DNA of 64,000 nucleotides from Alphaproteobacteria bacterium (GCA_018823325.1 JAHJIJ010000030.1:310001-374000); one strand, 5' to 3'; shown: positions 16,685 to 25,699, counted from the first letter of the stretch. Numbers and translations: made by a program. Notes: a model not told the origin generated them from the letters alone.

Positions 16685-17149
16685 TCAGACGAGCCATATG
16701 AAAGCGCGCGCCTGCCGGCGGGGAACCGGCGCATCGCGGAGGCTCGCCACGAAGCTCGACTGCGCCGGCGCCAATCGATCGATTAGCGGCTGTGCCTGCC
16801 CCCTGGCTGCGGCGTAGCGCATAGGCCGCCCCGCCTGCCGCGCGACATCGCGCATCAGCATCATGTCCGTGTAGCTGGTGAGGCCAATGATCGGGCCGGG
16901 ACCGCGCAGCCAGTCGGCCCCCTCCCCCAGAAAATGAGCGATGATCTCGCCGCGCGGATCGATGGAGGGAAAGCCCTGCTCGCGCGCCGCCGCCGCAAGG
17001 GCGCGCCCACCGGGCAAGCGTGCATCGGCCACCAGCCGCAGGTCATTCCCATTTGCTGCTCCCGGTCCCAGCAGGCCTGCTGCCGGGGCGCCGATGACGG
17101 GCAGCATGGCAAGGCCCGTCAGCAACCTGCGCCTGTCCATCCTCATCAT
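16685..17149 (-). CDS. Tat-exported small protein, function unknown
   Basis: A 154-residue product beginning MMRMDRRRLLTGLAMLPV, a convincing twin-arginine signal with cleavage probably after the AAG/GPGAANG region. The mature part has no recognisable cofactor motif. It contains LVADARLPGGRALAAAA, GLTSYTDMMLMRDVAR and a Pro/Arg-rich C-terminus. Its start overlaps the cytochrome stop (ATGA), so it is translated with the cytochrome and flavoprotein. The Tat route implies folding, or assembly with a cofactor or partner, in the cytoplasm. It could be an assembly factor or extra subunit of the flavocytochrome, but that is inference from context only. Confidence 0.72.
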   Translation of the reverse strand: MMRMDRRRLLTGLAMLPVIGAPAAGLLGPGAANGNDLRLVADARLPGGRALAAAAREQGFPSIDPRGEIIAHFLGEGADWLRGPGPIIGLTSYTDMMLMRDVARQAGRPMRYAAARGQAQPLIDRLAPAQSSFVASLRDAPVPRRQARAFIWLV

Positions 17150-17571
17150 TTCGGTCCGTTCCGGGCCAGCCAGGCCGCGATCTTGTCCAGATCTTCGTCC
17201 GTCACCTCGACCCTTGAGAGCGGCGGCATGTTCACCAAGCCATTGCGGACCACCGCTTTCACATAATCCGGTTCCAGATCCGTACGCTTGTGCAACTCGG
17301 CCTGGGCCGGGTCCATGCGGCGGCCGAGCATGATCGTGCCGGTATTGCGGCCGGCGTGGCAATAGGCGCATTCCTGGCCATAGAGCCGCTCGCCTTCATC
17401 CGCAGAACCGGCGCCGAACATGACCACCTGCGACTGCGGCATCATTGCGGCGCCCTGCGCTTTGGCCGGGGCGTGCTGCGCCCCTTCAGAGCAGCCGGCC
17501 ATCGTCGCCAGCAGCAGCCCCGCGGCCAACAGGCGCGAGGGACGGCATTTCACTCCGCCTGAAGCGCTCAT
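17146..17571 (-). CDS. Lipoprotein c-type cytochrome (flavocytochrome subunit)
   Basis: A 141-residue monohaem cytochrome c. The signal peptide ends in the lipobox LATMAGC (Cys about 27), so the protein is probably anchored to a membrane on the periplasmic side. The haem motif CAYCH is at about residues 68-72, and the NMPP segment probably supplies the axial Met. ATG 17571 follows AAGGAG. A GTG at 17589 overlapping the flavoprotein stop is the alternative. The gene directly follows the 4-cresol-dehydrogenase-like flavoprotein, matching the PchF/PchC and eugenol hydroxylase arrangements where the cytochrome accepts electrons from the flavin. Confidence 0.88.
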   Translation of the reverse strand: MSASGGVKCRPSRLLAAGLLLATMAGCSEGAQHAPAKAQGAAMMPQSQVVMFGAGSADEGERLYGQECAYCHAGRNTGTIMLGRRMDPAQAELHKRTDLEPDYVKAVVRNGLVNMPPLSRVEVTDEDLDKIAAWLARNGPK

Positions 17572-17585
17572 CTTCCTCTCCTTGC

Positions 17586-19130
17586 TCACGCGGACCTCGT
17601 ACCGATGCCATTGCGACCGGGCGCGATGATGTTGTTGGGATCGAGGCAGGCCTTGACCTTGTCATTGAGCCTGCGCAGCGCATGATCGTTGAAGTCGAAT
17701 GTGTCCGCCACCACGTCCATGTAGGAGATGTGGCCGCGATACTCACCGAAGCCCTGCGAGGCCGCCTCGGTCACGAGGTGGCGGTAGAGCTGATCCACCC
17801 GTGTGACCATCGCCGCGTCATCCCGGTCGTAGAGGATGAGGCTCACATTGTTGACGTGCCGCCGACCAATGGTGAAGCTGGCATAATAATCCTGCCCCAC
17901 CTGCTCGTAATAGGCCTTGATCTTGCGGGCATAGTCCAGAATCAGCTTGCCGTCCGACGGCATGACCGGTGCGAAGCTCAAATGCCCGCCCCGCCCGCCA
18001 TACCAGTTGACACTTTGCAGGCCCATGGTGGTGGGAATGCCGCGCGCGGACTTGTCCGGCGGATCGCCCTGCTCCCACAGCTCGAAGTTCAGTTCCTTGC
18101 CGATCCGCGGCTCGAAGAGCTTGCGGATAATCTCGACCTGCGCCTTCACGGTCGATGCATGACCGAACAGGCTGATCTTGGCGTTCCACCAGCCGATGCC
18201 GAGCTTCCTGATCATCTCTTCGCAGGCGCTGTCAGGGATCGCGCCGGGGCCATCATACCATTCGGCGCGCTGGGACAGCACCGAAGCGGCGCGAACAGGG
18301 CTGCCGAACACGATATTATGCTGGATGACATCGCGTCGCCGCAGGTCCGCCAGCAGATCGATCGCCCATTCCGCATCATCGAATTTCGGGAAGGCCAGTT
18401 CGATCTTGGCCGTCATTTCCGGCTCCGGCTGGAGCCACAGGCCTGCCTTGGTCACGACGCCGAAATTGGACTGAAAGAACATCTGGTCCCAGCCCGGACC
18501 ATAGCCATATTTATAGTTCTGCCACCCGGCGCTGCCCGACATTGCCCCCATGCCCGTGCGGACAAGATCGCCATCCGGCAGAACCACTTCCATGCCGCAG
18601 ATCTGCTCGCAATGATCGCCATAAGGCGTGTAGCCAATGCCACGATCCAGAGCGTTGCCGACGACGCTGCCCCAGCTGTTGCCGGGCGTGGACATCCAGA
18701 GCGGGATCTTCTTCTCCGTCAGGTGCCGATAGAGATCGAAATAGCTGACGCCGGGCTCGATCAGGCAATGCGCCTGTTTCACATCGACCTCGATGATCCG
18801 ATTCATCCGGCTGAGGTCCAGAATGACATTGCCGTACTCGGCAGGCGACGCCGCGCCATAGCCCAGATTCTTGCCTCGGCTGACGGGCCAGAGCGGCACC
18901 TTGAACTCATTCGCGACCCGCATGATCGCACGCACTTCCTCTGTGGAAGCCGGCGCCACGATGGCTGAACAATCATGATCGAGCCCGTCGCCCAAGGCAT
19001 AAGGGTCGATATAGGTCTGCCTGTCCTCGTCACTGTCGAGCACCCCCGGCGGGCCGACAATGGCGCGGAACGCGTCAAGCGCCTTGCCGAACGCGGCAGG
19101 GCTGATCCTCCGAGGGATGACGGCGGTCAT
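17586..19130 (-). CDS. FAD-linked oxidase, 4-cresol dehydrogenase / vanillyl-alcohol oxidase family (copy 1)
   Basis: A 514-residue flavoprotein of the PCMH/VAO family. These enzymes oxidise para-alkylphenols at the benzylic carbon through a quinone methide. The FAD-binding PP-loop region WPVSRGKNLGYGAAS is at about residues 81-95. The C-terminal half has FGEYRGHISYMD and LDPNNIIAPGRNGIG, closely matching the conserved family end. ATG 19130 has GGAGAG 5 bases upstream; a longer in-frame extension runs into the transporter gene. The cytochrome encoded immediately downstream argues for a dehydrogenase using cytochrome c rather than an oxidase. The substrate could be a 4-alkylphenol, a 4-hydroxybenzyl alcohol or a eugenol-like compound. 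Confidence 0.9.
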   Translation of the reverse strand: MTAVIPRRISPAAFGKALDAFRAIVGPPGVLDSDEDRQTYIDPYALGDGLDHDCSAIVAPASTEEVRAIMRVANEFKVPLWPVSRGKNLGYGAASPAEYGNVILDLSRMNRIIEVDVKQAHCLIEPGVSYFDLYRHLTEKKIPLWMSTPGNSWGSVVGNALDRGIGYTPYGDHCEQICGMEVVLPDGDLVRTGMGAMSGSAGWQNYKYGYGPGWDQMFFQSNFGVVTKAGLWLQPEPEMTAKIELAFPKFDDAEWAIDLLADLRRRDVIQHNIVFGSPVRAASVLSQRAEWYDGPGAIPDSACEEMIRKLGIGWWNAKISLFGHASTVKAQVEIIRKLFEPRIGKELNFELWEQGDPPDKSARGIPTTMGLQSVNWYGGRGGHLSFAPVMPSDGKLILDYARKIKAYYEQVGQDYYASFTIGRRHVNNVSLILYDRDDAAMVTRVDQLYRHLVTEAASQGFGEYRGHISYMDVVADTFDFNDHALRRLNDKVKACLDPNNIIAPGRNGIGTRSA

Positions 19131-19176
19131 TCTACTCTCCTGTGCAGGACTATGACTGGCAATTGGGCGTGGGTCA

Positions 19177-19899
19177 TCAGGCAAGCCCCTTATGCATGAA
19201 GCGCAGCCCGAGCCCGGTAATGAAGAGACGCAGGACGAAGCGGAAATGCCGCTCGGAAAGCATGGGCACCATGCGCTTGCCAAGCCAGGTGCCGGCCAGC
19301 CCGGTGACCGTCGCCACCAGAATTTCCGGCCAGTAGGATGCATAGGCAAAGCCCGCGCTGGCATATCCCGCGGTCCGCAGCACCTCCAGCAGGATGAGGC
19401 ATGTCGCGAAGGTTCCGACGATCGCCGTGCGGCCAAGGCTGGAGCGGAGCAGCACTGGCTGGAGAATGGCACCAAGACCAAACAGGGTGCCGACGACCGC
19501 ATGAAGAATGCCGACGCCGAAATAGGACGCGCCCTGCCGCACACCCCATTTGATCTTCGGCGCCCAGGCGAGCACCAGCAGCATCGCGCCGAGCAGCAGC
19601 GACAATATCCCTTCGGGCGTGCGCACGAACAGCCAGAGCCCCGCGCCGACGCCGATCAACGAGCCGGCCGTGAAGGTCCGCACGATCGGCCAGTCGATAT
19701 CCGCCCAGAAGGCGTGCGTCCGGGAGAATAGCGAACCGAACGACAGGACCGACTGCATGGCGATCGCCGAAGGGAGCGGCATGATCCACGTCAGCGCACC
19801 GAAGAGGACATAGCCGCCGCCCACCGAGAAGCATGCGCTGATCGCAGATGCGGCAAGGCTGGCCGCACCCAGGATCAGGAGGCGCTCACCCTCCTGCAT
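19177..19899 (-). CDS. TauE/SafE family membrane transporter
   Basis: A 240-residue, highly hydrophobic protein with about eight transmembrane segments, for example LLILGAASLAASAISACF near the N-terminus and ILSLLLGAMLLVLAW in the middle. The internal repeat is typical of TauE/SafE anion exporters. ATG 19899 overlaps the end of the MFS gene by 14 bases, so both are in one transcript. Family members export sulfite, sulfoacetate or other organic anions. Here it may move an aromatic acid intermediate, but no sequence feature fixes the substrate. Confidence 0.85.
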   Translation of the reverse strand: MQEGERLLILGAASLAASAISACFSVGGGYVLFGALTWIMPLPSAIAMQSVLSFGSLFSRTHAFWADIDWPIVRTFTAGSLIGVGAGLWLFVRTPEGILSLLLGAMLLVLAWAPKIKWGVRQGASYFGVGILHAVVGTLFGLGAILQPVLLRSSLGRTAIVGTFATCLILLEVLRTAGYASAGFAYASYWPEILVATVTGLAGTWLGKRMVPMLSERHFRFVLRLFITGLGLRFMHKGLA

Positions 19900-21184
19900 G
19901 AGCCGGGGTGCGCGGGGCCGTGTAGCCCGCCCAGTATCTTGGTTCGAGCCGAAGCCCGATGAGCGCACACACGCCTGCCGTCAGAGCCACGGCAGTGAAC
20001 GGAATGCCGAAACCGCCGGTGAGATCGACACCAATGCCGATGGCCCAGATGCCGAGCGCCGAACCCATGTGGAAGGCGGCGTTGAGGAGCGCGATGACCT
20101 GCGCAATGGGTTTGATGCCATAAAGGTGCCGCGCGAGCACCGGCGCCTGAACCACGACGCCGCCATGCGAGACGCCACGCACCAGCATGAAGATGAGGAA
20201 TGTGACCAGGCCCGCCACGGGAAAGGAAAGCAGCACGGCGACGCCGCACAACGCCCAGCAGGCCGCCACGCCCTTGGTCGAAAATCGATCGAACACCCAG
20301 CCGAACAGGATCTTGCCCAGGCCCGAAATGACGAGCACGATGGTGAAGCCAAGCGCCGCCATATAGGCACCCAGATTGGCCTGCCGCTCGACGAACAGCG
20401 GAATATATTCGTTCACGCCGTTGCTGATGGCGCCCGAAAGCGTCGCGGCGATGATCAGCAGAATGAACTGGCGCGTCTTGAAAATGGAACGGAACTCCGG
20501 CCCGGCATCGGTCGCCATCGCGCCGGATACCTTGCGCTTCCCGCCCGCCGGTCCGGGATCAAGCTCGTCGGCCGTATAGCCATAGGCTTCCGGCGCTTCG
20601 CGAAACAGGAAGATCGCCGCACCGAGCACGACCGTCAGCACCAGCACGCCAGCCGCAGCAGCCGTGACATGCCAGCCGAAATTCTGCAGGCCAAAGGCGG
20701 TCGCCAGCGGCACGATTGCGCCCGCGACCGCGCCGCCAAGCATTGCCACGCCGGTGATACGGCCGATGCTGGCGGAATGCCATTTGGCGAGCGTCACCTG
20801 CACGGCGATGAGCGCGAGGATCGAGGCTAGGCCGGAGACTGCGGCAAGCGCATAAAAGATCGGCAGATTGCTGACGAAATAGAGCCCGAGCGTTGCGAGG
20901 CCGATCACGACCACGGATTGCACGAAGACGCGCTTGAGCCCGAACTTCACGATGAGCCCGCCGGCAAAGAGCCCGGCGATGCCGGACACCGCAGACTTGA
21001 TCGCCATGAAGCTGGTCGTCTGGCTGATCGTCCAGCCCATATCCTGTGAAATGGTGCCATACATGATGGGCATCATCATCGAGACGCCGGCCAGCGCCAC
21101 GCCCCACACCAGAAAGCCGGTCAGGATGTTCATCCAGGTGTAGCGTCGCATCGTTGCGATCGAAGGGCGTCCGTCCTCACTCAT
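19886..21184 (-). CDS. Major facilitator superfamily transporter
   Basis: A 432-residue MFS permease with 12 predicted membrane spans and a central cytoplasmic loop (residues about 190-220, TADELDPGPAGGKRKVSG). The first motif-A-like loop is GGLIVKFGLKRVFVQ. It is the first gene after the operator pair at 21269-21305 and is translationally coupled to the TauE/SafE gene. ATG 21184 is used; a TTG two codons earlier is less likely. Its place in the island suggests uptake of an aromatic acid or phenol across the inner membrane. Substrate is inferred from context only. Confidence 0.88.
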   Translation of the reverse strand: MSEDGRPSIATMRRYTWMNILTGFLVWGVALAGVSMMMPIMYGTISQDMGWTISQTTSFMAIKSAVSGIAGLFAGGLIVKFGLKRVFVQSVVVIGLATLGLYFVSNLPIFYALAAVSGLASILALIAVQVTLAKWHSASIGRITGVAMLGGAVAGAIVPLATAFGLQNFGWHVTAAAAGVLVLTVVLGAAIFLFREAPEAYGYTADELDPGPAGGKRKVSGAMATDAGPEFRSIFKTRQFILLIIAATLSGAISNGVNEYIPLFVERQANLGAYMAALGFTIVLVISGLGKILFGWVFDRFSTKGVAACWALCGVAVLLSFPVAGLVTFLIFMLVRGVSHGGVVVQAPVLARHLYGIKPIAQVIALLNAAFHMGSALGIWAIGIGVDLTGGFGIPFTAVALTAGVCALIGLRLEPRYWAGYTAPRTPAHAGG

Positions 21185-21268
21185 TCCCAAACCCTCTCCC
21201 AGTCAGCGAAAATGACGGCCGCCGTGCCGATCCGCAGAGCCAGCCAATTGCGAACGGCTGATCCGATT

Positions 21269-21305
21269 GTTCTTCTATACAGAATGGCGTTCTTTTATTC
21301 AGAAG
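21269..21305. promoter_or_regulatory. Tandem operator pair upstream of the MFS operon
   Basis: Two related elements, GTTCTTCTATACAGAA at 21269 and GTTCTTTTATTCAGAAG at 21289, start exactly 20 bases apart (two helical turns). They lie 85-121 bases upstream of the MFS ATG. Both match the island palindrome seen at 22957, 27364, 27561, 30145 and 35305. They are probably bound by the island IclR regulator or the TetR regulator. Confidence 0.7.
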
Positions 21306-21364
21306 ATTTTCTGATGTCAATCGCACCGGTTCCCGGCACTGGCGCAGGCGACGGTTGGCGCCCT

Positions 21365-22909
21365 TCATGAGCGGGCGCTCTCCGGCCAAATTCCGTGATT
21401 GCCCGGCGAGAGGATTCCCGCGGGGTCGAACGCATGCTTGAGCCGACCATAGGTTCGGGCCAGCGCATGATCATTGAAACTGAAGGCGCCCAGTGCCTGA
21501 TCCGCCAGCGCCACATGCGCGCGGTAGGGCGCGCAGCCCCAGCTCTGCGCCTGCTGGTAGAGCTCTTGCATGGCCGTGCGGGCCGTGGCCACGCGCGCTG
21601 GATCAGCGGTATCGAACATCAGCATGCAGGCCGCGACCATGCTGCGCTGATTGAGCAGCATCCCGACGGGGCCGATCAGGCCGTGACGCGCTGACACCTC
21701 CCGCACTGCGCGGTCCAGCCGCAGTGCCGCCTCTCCCGAGCAGGGCAGAACGGGCGAGAAGTCCATATGGCCGAAGCTCTCTCCGAAGGTGCCCTTGAGC
21801 CGATCGAGCAACACCTGATTGGGAATGCCGGCGGAAATATAATCGCGCGGCTCGACCTCCTCTGGCCCTGCCGTGCCGGGATAGGTGCGCAGCTCCAGCT
21901 CCGCGCCGGGGATGGCTGCGACGGCTTGGGCGAGAATCGCGCGCCGTGCCGCCACCATGTCGGCATGACCATAAAGGCCGAGGCGGACGTTCCAGCGACC
22001 GGGCCGCAGCACCGTCTTGAGATTGGCCAGCGTGAAGGGCGCTTGTCCTGCGTCAGAGGTCTCGCTCTCGGCGGGCGTGCCGACGATCATGGGGATGCCC
22101 TGCAGCACGCCGTCCTGAAGCAGCCTGCGGAGCATGTCGATCAGCGGGATGATGTCCGCTTCCTGCACGCACTGGATCGTGCCGATCGCGAACACCTCGG
22201 GGCGCGGCATCAGCCACAGGCCCGCTTTGGTCACGATGCCGAGATTGCTCTGCTTGAACAGCTCGTCGAGCGAGGGGCCAAAGCCCCGCCGATGGCTCGA
22301 CGAGAGCGGGCTGCCCGGAATGGCGCCCTGCCCCGTGCGCAGCAATTCCCCGTCGGAAAGTACAACCTCCAGACCGCACAGGGCGCCGGCATGATCGCCC
22401 AACACCCCGTAGCCATAGCCATGGTCGAGCGCGTTCCCGATGATGCTGCCCCAGCCCAGATCCGGCACGGACATCATCAGCGGCACATCGTCTGCCCGCA
22501 ACCTGTCGTAAAGCTGGCGGAAGCTCACGCCGGGCTCGATCCGGACATGCCCCTGGGCAGGGTCGATCTCGAGGATGCGGTTCATGCGGCGGAAGTTGAG
22601 GACAACGGCGCCGTTCACCACCGGGGCTGAACCGCCGTAACCATAATTGCGCCCCATGGATGAGGTCCAGAGATGGAAGCCTTCCTCCGCGGCGAGCCGC
22701 ACGACGGCCTGGACTTCATCGACGCTGGCCGGCTGGACGACCACAGCGGGCTGATGGTCCCGCGCATCCGGCCCTTCGAAGGGATCGCGATACTCCGCGA
22801 ACACGGCGCCATCGCAGAGCACGGCCTCGCTGCCGAGCAGTCGACGCAATTGTTCGACCGCTTTGGGGAGCAAGACTTGCGCCGCCTTTTCGTGACCAGT
22901 CGCCGGCAT
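21365..22909 (-). CDS. FAD-linked oxidase, 4-cresol dehydrogenase / vanillyl-alcohol oxidase family (copy 2)
   Basis: A 514-residue paralogue of the flavoprotein at 17586-19130. The FAD-binding loop is LWTSSMGRNYGYGGSAP near residue 92. The substrate/FAD domain ends with APYRAHVALADQ and FDPAGILSPGNHGIWP. Unlike copy 1 it has no cytochrome gene beside it, so it may share the cytochrome at 17146-17571 or react directly with oxygen as vanillyl-alcohol oxidase does. ATG 22909 follows GGATGAGG. It is transcribed leftward from a promoter shared back-to-back with the HpaB-type gene, with one operator at 22957-22973 between them. Confidence 0.88.
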   Translation of the reverse strand: MPATGHEKAAQVLLPKAVEQLRRLLGSEAVLCDGAVFAEYRDPFEGPDARDHQPAVVVQPASVDEVQAVVRLAAEEGFHLWTSSMGRNYGYGGSAPVVNGAVVLNFRRMNRILEIDPAQGHVRIEPGVSFRQLYDRLRADDVPLMMSVPDLGWGSIIGNALDHGYGYGVLGDHAGALCGLEVVLSDGELLRTGQGAIPGSPLSSSHRRGFGPSLDELFKQSNLGIVTKAGLWLMPRPEVFAIGTIQCVQEADIIPLIDMLRRLLQDGVLQGIPMIVGTPAESETSDAGQAPFTLANLKTVLRPGRWNVRLGLYGHADMVAARRAILAQAVAAIPGAELELRTYPGTAGPEEVEPRDYISAGIPNQVLLDRLKGTFGESFGHMDFSPVLPCSGEAALRLDRAVREVSARHGLIGPVGMLLNQRSMVAACMLMFDTADPARVATARTAMQELYQQAQSWGCAPYRAHVALADQALGAFSFNDHALARTYGRLKHAFDPAGILSPGNHGIWPESARS

Positions 22910-22956
22910 CACCTCATCCTTTCCTGCTCTCGCGTGCGGTCGCACCGCGTCGAATC

Positions 22957-22973
22957 GTTCTCTTAAACAGAAC
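22957..22973. promoter_or_regulatory. Operator palindrome in the divergent flavoprotein/hpaB-type promoter region
   Basis: GTTCTCTTAAACAGAAC is a 17-bp near-perfect inverted repeat. It is 48 bases from the flavoprotein ATG on the left and 71 bases from the monooxygenase ATG on the right, so one bound regulator could control both directions. A degenerate second copy may begin at 22977 (GTTATGTTTCATATT), 20 bases on. Confidence 0.72.
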
Positions 22974-23043
22974 GTCGTTATGTTTCATATTGCATCACAC
23001 GCGAATCGTGAATACAAATGTTTTCATCTTAGGAGGGATGAAC

Positions 23044-24492
23044 ATGGCAGTTCGCAATGGCAAGCAGTACAAGGCAGCTCTGGACGACGGGCGCGTCGTC
23101 TGGCTCGGTGAGGGCAAGGTGAATGTCGCGACCGACCCCGGTCTCGCCGGCTCGATCGACGGCATGGCGGGCTATTTTGACTGGCAAATCGACTATGCCG
23201 ACGAATGCCTTGTGGACGATCCGGAGAAGCCTGGCGAAAAGATGAATGTCAGCCTGATGCTCCCGAAGTCGAAGGAGGATCTCAAGATTCGCCATCGCGG
23301 CCTGGAGCGTCTCGCCCGCTACTCGAACGGCATGCTTGGCCGGACACCCGATTATGTGAACGTCGTCCTTTCCGGCCACACGGCACGCGCCGACATCTGG
23401 GCCAAGGGCAAGCCGGAAGGCTATGAACGCCTGAAAAACTTCCATCGTGAAGTGATCGATGGCGACCTCTCGATGACGCACACCATCGTCCACGCGAACA
23501 TTGACAAGGGTGCAGCCCCCCTCGCCGGCATGAACTCGGAGCTCACGCTGCGCGTGGTCGGCCGCAATGAGAACGGGATCATCGTGCGCGGCGGCAAGGT
23601 GCTGGCCACGCTCGGCCCGCTCGCCGACGAGCTCTACGTCTATTCCTCCATGCCCATTCCATCCGGCGCGGAAGAATATGCGCTGATTTTCTCAGTTCCG
23701 GTCAACACCAAGGGCGTGATCCAGATCTGCCGGGATCATTATGGCACTGGCGCGAGCGTTGCCGATGCGCCGTTCTCCTCGCGCTTCGACGAGCAGGACG
23801 CCTTCGTGATCTTCGATGATGTGGAAGTGCCGTATGAGCGCCTGTTCTGCGACGGCGACCTCAACGTCTACAACAATCTCAACCAGGGCGTTTCGCCCGG
23901 CAACACGCTCCAGCAGACCGCGATCCGCGCCATGGTGAAGCTGGAATTCGCCTACGACCTGTGCTCCAGCATCGCCAAGATCACCAACAGCCTGAACGCG
24001 CCGGACGTGGCGGTCCAACTCGGCGAGATCCATTCCTATCTCTCGCTCACCCGTTCGGCGATCATCGCGGCGGAGGAACGCGCCCACGACTGGGGCGCGG
24101 GCGCCGTCTTCCCGCATCGCGACCTTTCGGTACTGCGTTGCGTGATGCCGGGCTGGATGACCCGGGTAAACCAGATCATTCGCGCCATCGGCTCCCACAA
24201 TTTGCTCTGCACGCCGTCGCTGGCGCTGTTCGATGATCCCGAGATCGGCGGCTTGCTGCGCAAATATCTCCCCGGTTCCAACGGAATCGCCGCCGAGGAT
24301 CGCGCCCGCATCATGCGGATGGCCTGGGATTTTGCCGGGTCCGCGCTTGGCAGCCGCGTCGAGCTCTACGAGATGTTCTATCTCACCAGCCAGACCCGCG
24401 CGCGGATCGGTGACCATATGACGGCCCAGCGTGACGGTGAATGGGGTCAGGTCCGCGAGTTCATGCAGAAGTCGGGCATCCTGCCCGGCTGA
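23044..24492 (+). CDS. HpaB-family FADH2-dependent phenol monooxygenase, large component
   Basis: A 482-residue oxygenase of the 4-hydroxyphenylacetate 3-hydroxylase family. It uses reduced flavin supplied by a separate reductase to hydroxylate phenols, sometimes with loss of a para substituent. Recognisable parts are the N-terminal GKQYKAALDDGRVVWLGEG, the acyl-CoA-dehydrogenase-like middle (FSSRFDEQDAFVIFDDVEVPYERLF) and a helical C-terminal half. AGGAGGG is 6 bases before ATG 23044; another ATG at 23038 abuts the ribosome site and is unlikely. The flavin reductase gene follows with a TGATG overlap. Likely substrates are phenolic intermediates of the island. Chlorophenol- and p-nitrophenol-type members exist, so ortho versus para attack cannot be predicted. 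Confidence 0.9.
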   Translation: MAVRNGKQYKAALDDGRVVWLGEGKVNVATDPGLAGSIDGMAGYFDWQIDYADECLVDDPEKPGEKMNVSLMLPKSKEDLKIRHRGLERLARYSNGMLGRTPDYVNVVLSGHTARADIWAKGKPEGYERLKNFHREVIDGDLSMTHTIVHANIDKGAAPLAGMNSELTLRVVGRNENGIIVRGGKVLATLGPLADELYVYSSMPIPSGAEEYALIFSVPVNTKGVIQICRDHYGTGASVADAPFSSRFDEQDAFVIFDDVEVPYERLFCDGDLNVYNNLNQGVSPGNTLQQTAIRAMVKLEFAYDLCSSIAKITNSLNAPDVAVQLGEIHSYLSLTRSAIIAAEERAHDWGAGAVFPHRDLSVLRCVMPGWMTRVNQIIRAIGSHNLLCTPSLALFDDPEIGGLLRKYLPGSNGIAAEDRARIMRMAWDFAGSALGSRVELYEMFYLTSQTRARIGDHMTAQRDGEWGQVREFMQKSGILPG

Positions 24493-25025
24493 TGCCCATG
24501 GCTGCCCTAGAACAGCTCAATGGTGCCGCCAGTGCCGACGAGGCGCTGGCGGCCGATTTCCGGGGCGCCATGCGGCGTCTTGCCAGCGGCGTCGCGCTGG
24601 TCACAACGGCCGACATCAATGGAATGCGCCGCGGCATCGCCATGACCGCGCTGATGTCTCTCAGCATGGAGCCGCCCTCCCTTCTGCTGGCGATCAACCG
24701 CCATGCTTCGCTTTGCCAGCCCCTGCTGGAGCGGGGGCTGTTTGGCGTCAGCATCCTCGGCCGAGAGGATAAGCAATTCTGCCAGTCCTTCGTCACCGCA
24801 CCGGCTTCAGAGCGGTTCGGGCATGGCGACTGGATCGCCCATGAAAGCGGAATGCCGCTGCTCAGCTCCGCACTGGCTGGCCTTGTCTGTCGGCTCGACC
24901 AGGCCGAACCGTTCGGCACCCATATGGTCATTCGCGGTCTGGTCGATTATGTGAAACTCGACCCTTCCAGCGATGCGCTGGTCTATCTCGACGGACTTTA
25001 TGGCGGAATGACAGCCAATGACTGA
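24492..25025 (+). CDS. Flavin reductase, HpaC-like
   Basis: A 177-residue flavin reductase-like protein (FMN-binding split barrel). It has FRGAMRRLASGVALVTT near residues 24-40, a flavin-binding stretch (GIAMTALMSLSMEPPSLLLA), and FGVSILGREDKQFCQSF. It should supply FADH2 or FMNH2 from NAD(P)H to the HpaB-type oxygenase. The ATG overlaps the oxygenase stop, and its own stop overlaps the TetR start, so the three genes form one tightly coupled operon. A second ATG at 24498 is equally possible. Confidence 0.9.
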   Translation: MPMAALEQLNGAASADEALAADFRGAMRRLASGVALVTTADINGMRRGIAMTALMSLSMEPPSLLLAINRHASLCQPLLERGLFGVSILGREDKQFCQSFVTAPASERFGHGDWIAHESGMPLLSSALAGLVCRLDQAEPFGTHMVIRGLVDYVKLDPSSDALVYLDGLYGGMTAND

Positions 25026-25699
25026 TGGCCATGAATGATCTGGCGCCCCGGCGTCAATCGCCAGACAAGGCCAAGCCGCAGGCCTCTGCCGATCAATCGA
25101 GCAAAGCCCGTTTCCTGCTCGCTGCGGACGAGCAGTTCATTCAATATGGCTATGATCGCTGCACCATTCGGGCGATTGCCGCGCAGGCGGGCACCAGCCT
25201 CGCCTCATTAAGCCGCAACTGGAAGAGCAAGCGGCACCTTTTCGAGGAAGTGTTCCAACGCCATTTCGACCCAATCCACAAAGCGCAGCACCAGAATTTC
25301 GACGCGCTCGAACGGATCGGCAATCCGGGCGCACGCGACATCATCGAGGCCTTTTTTGAATCGGCGATCAGCCGCAGCGGCAGCGAGGGAGAAGCGCGCT
25401 ATAGCCACATGGTCTATTGTTGCGCGCTGACCGACCCCTCCGAGGAAGCCCGCAGCATCACGCGACCGCTCGTCACGCCGGTGCGCAGCCGCCTCATCAC
25501 GCTGCTGCGCCGGGCCATGCCGGACATCGACGAGGAACGCTTCTTCCTGGTGATGACCATCGTGCTCGGCACCTATCTCTACCCGCAGGCCCATGGCGCG
25601 CGCCTCGCCGCGATCATGGATTTCGATCTGGGGCGGATCGACTGGACAAAGGCCGCCGGCACGCTTGCCGATCTCGTCAGTTCCGGTCTGGAACGCTGA
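25025..25699 (+). CDS. TetR family transcriptional regulator
   Basis: A 224-residue repressor-type protein. The helix-turn-helix is at about residues 42-66 (CTIRAIAAQAGTSLASLSRNW), followed by a helical ligand-binding domain with FEEVFQRHFDPIH and MDFDLGRIDWTKAAGTLADL. It is translated from the end of the flavin reductase gene and has no promoter of its own that I can see, so it is produced together with the HpaB/HpaC pair. It probably senses an aromatic or CoA intermediate. It is a second candidate, besides the IclR protein, for binding the island palindromes. Confidence 0.88.
   Translation: MAMNDLAPRRQSPDKAKPQASADQSSKARFLLAADEQFIQYGYDRCTIRAIAAQAGTSLASLSRNWKSKRHLFEEVFQRHFDPIHKAQHQNFDALERIGNPGARDIIEAFFESAISRSGSEGEARYSHMVYCCALTDPSEEARSITRPLVTPVRSRLITLLRRAMPDIDEERFFLVMTIVLGTYLYPQAHGARLAAIMDFDLGRIDWTKAAGTLADLVSSGLER

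Noticed and set aside
17445..18968. 507-codon plus-strand open frame
   Set aside because: Antisense to flavoprotein copy 1 and the cytochrome, both with clear family motifs; His/Asp/Arg-rich shadow.
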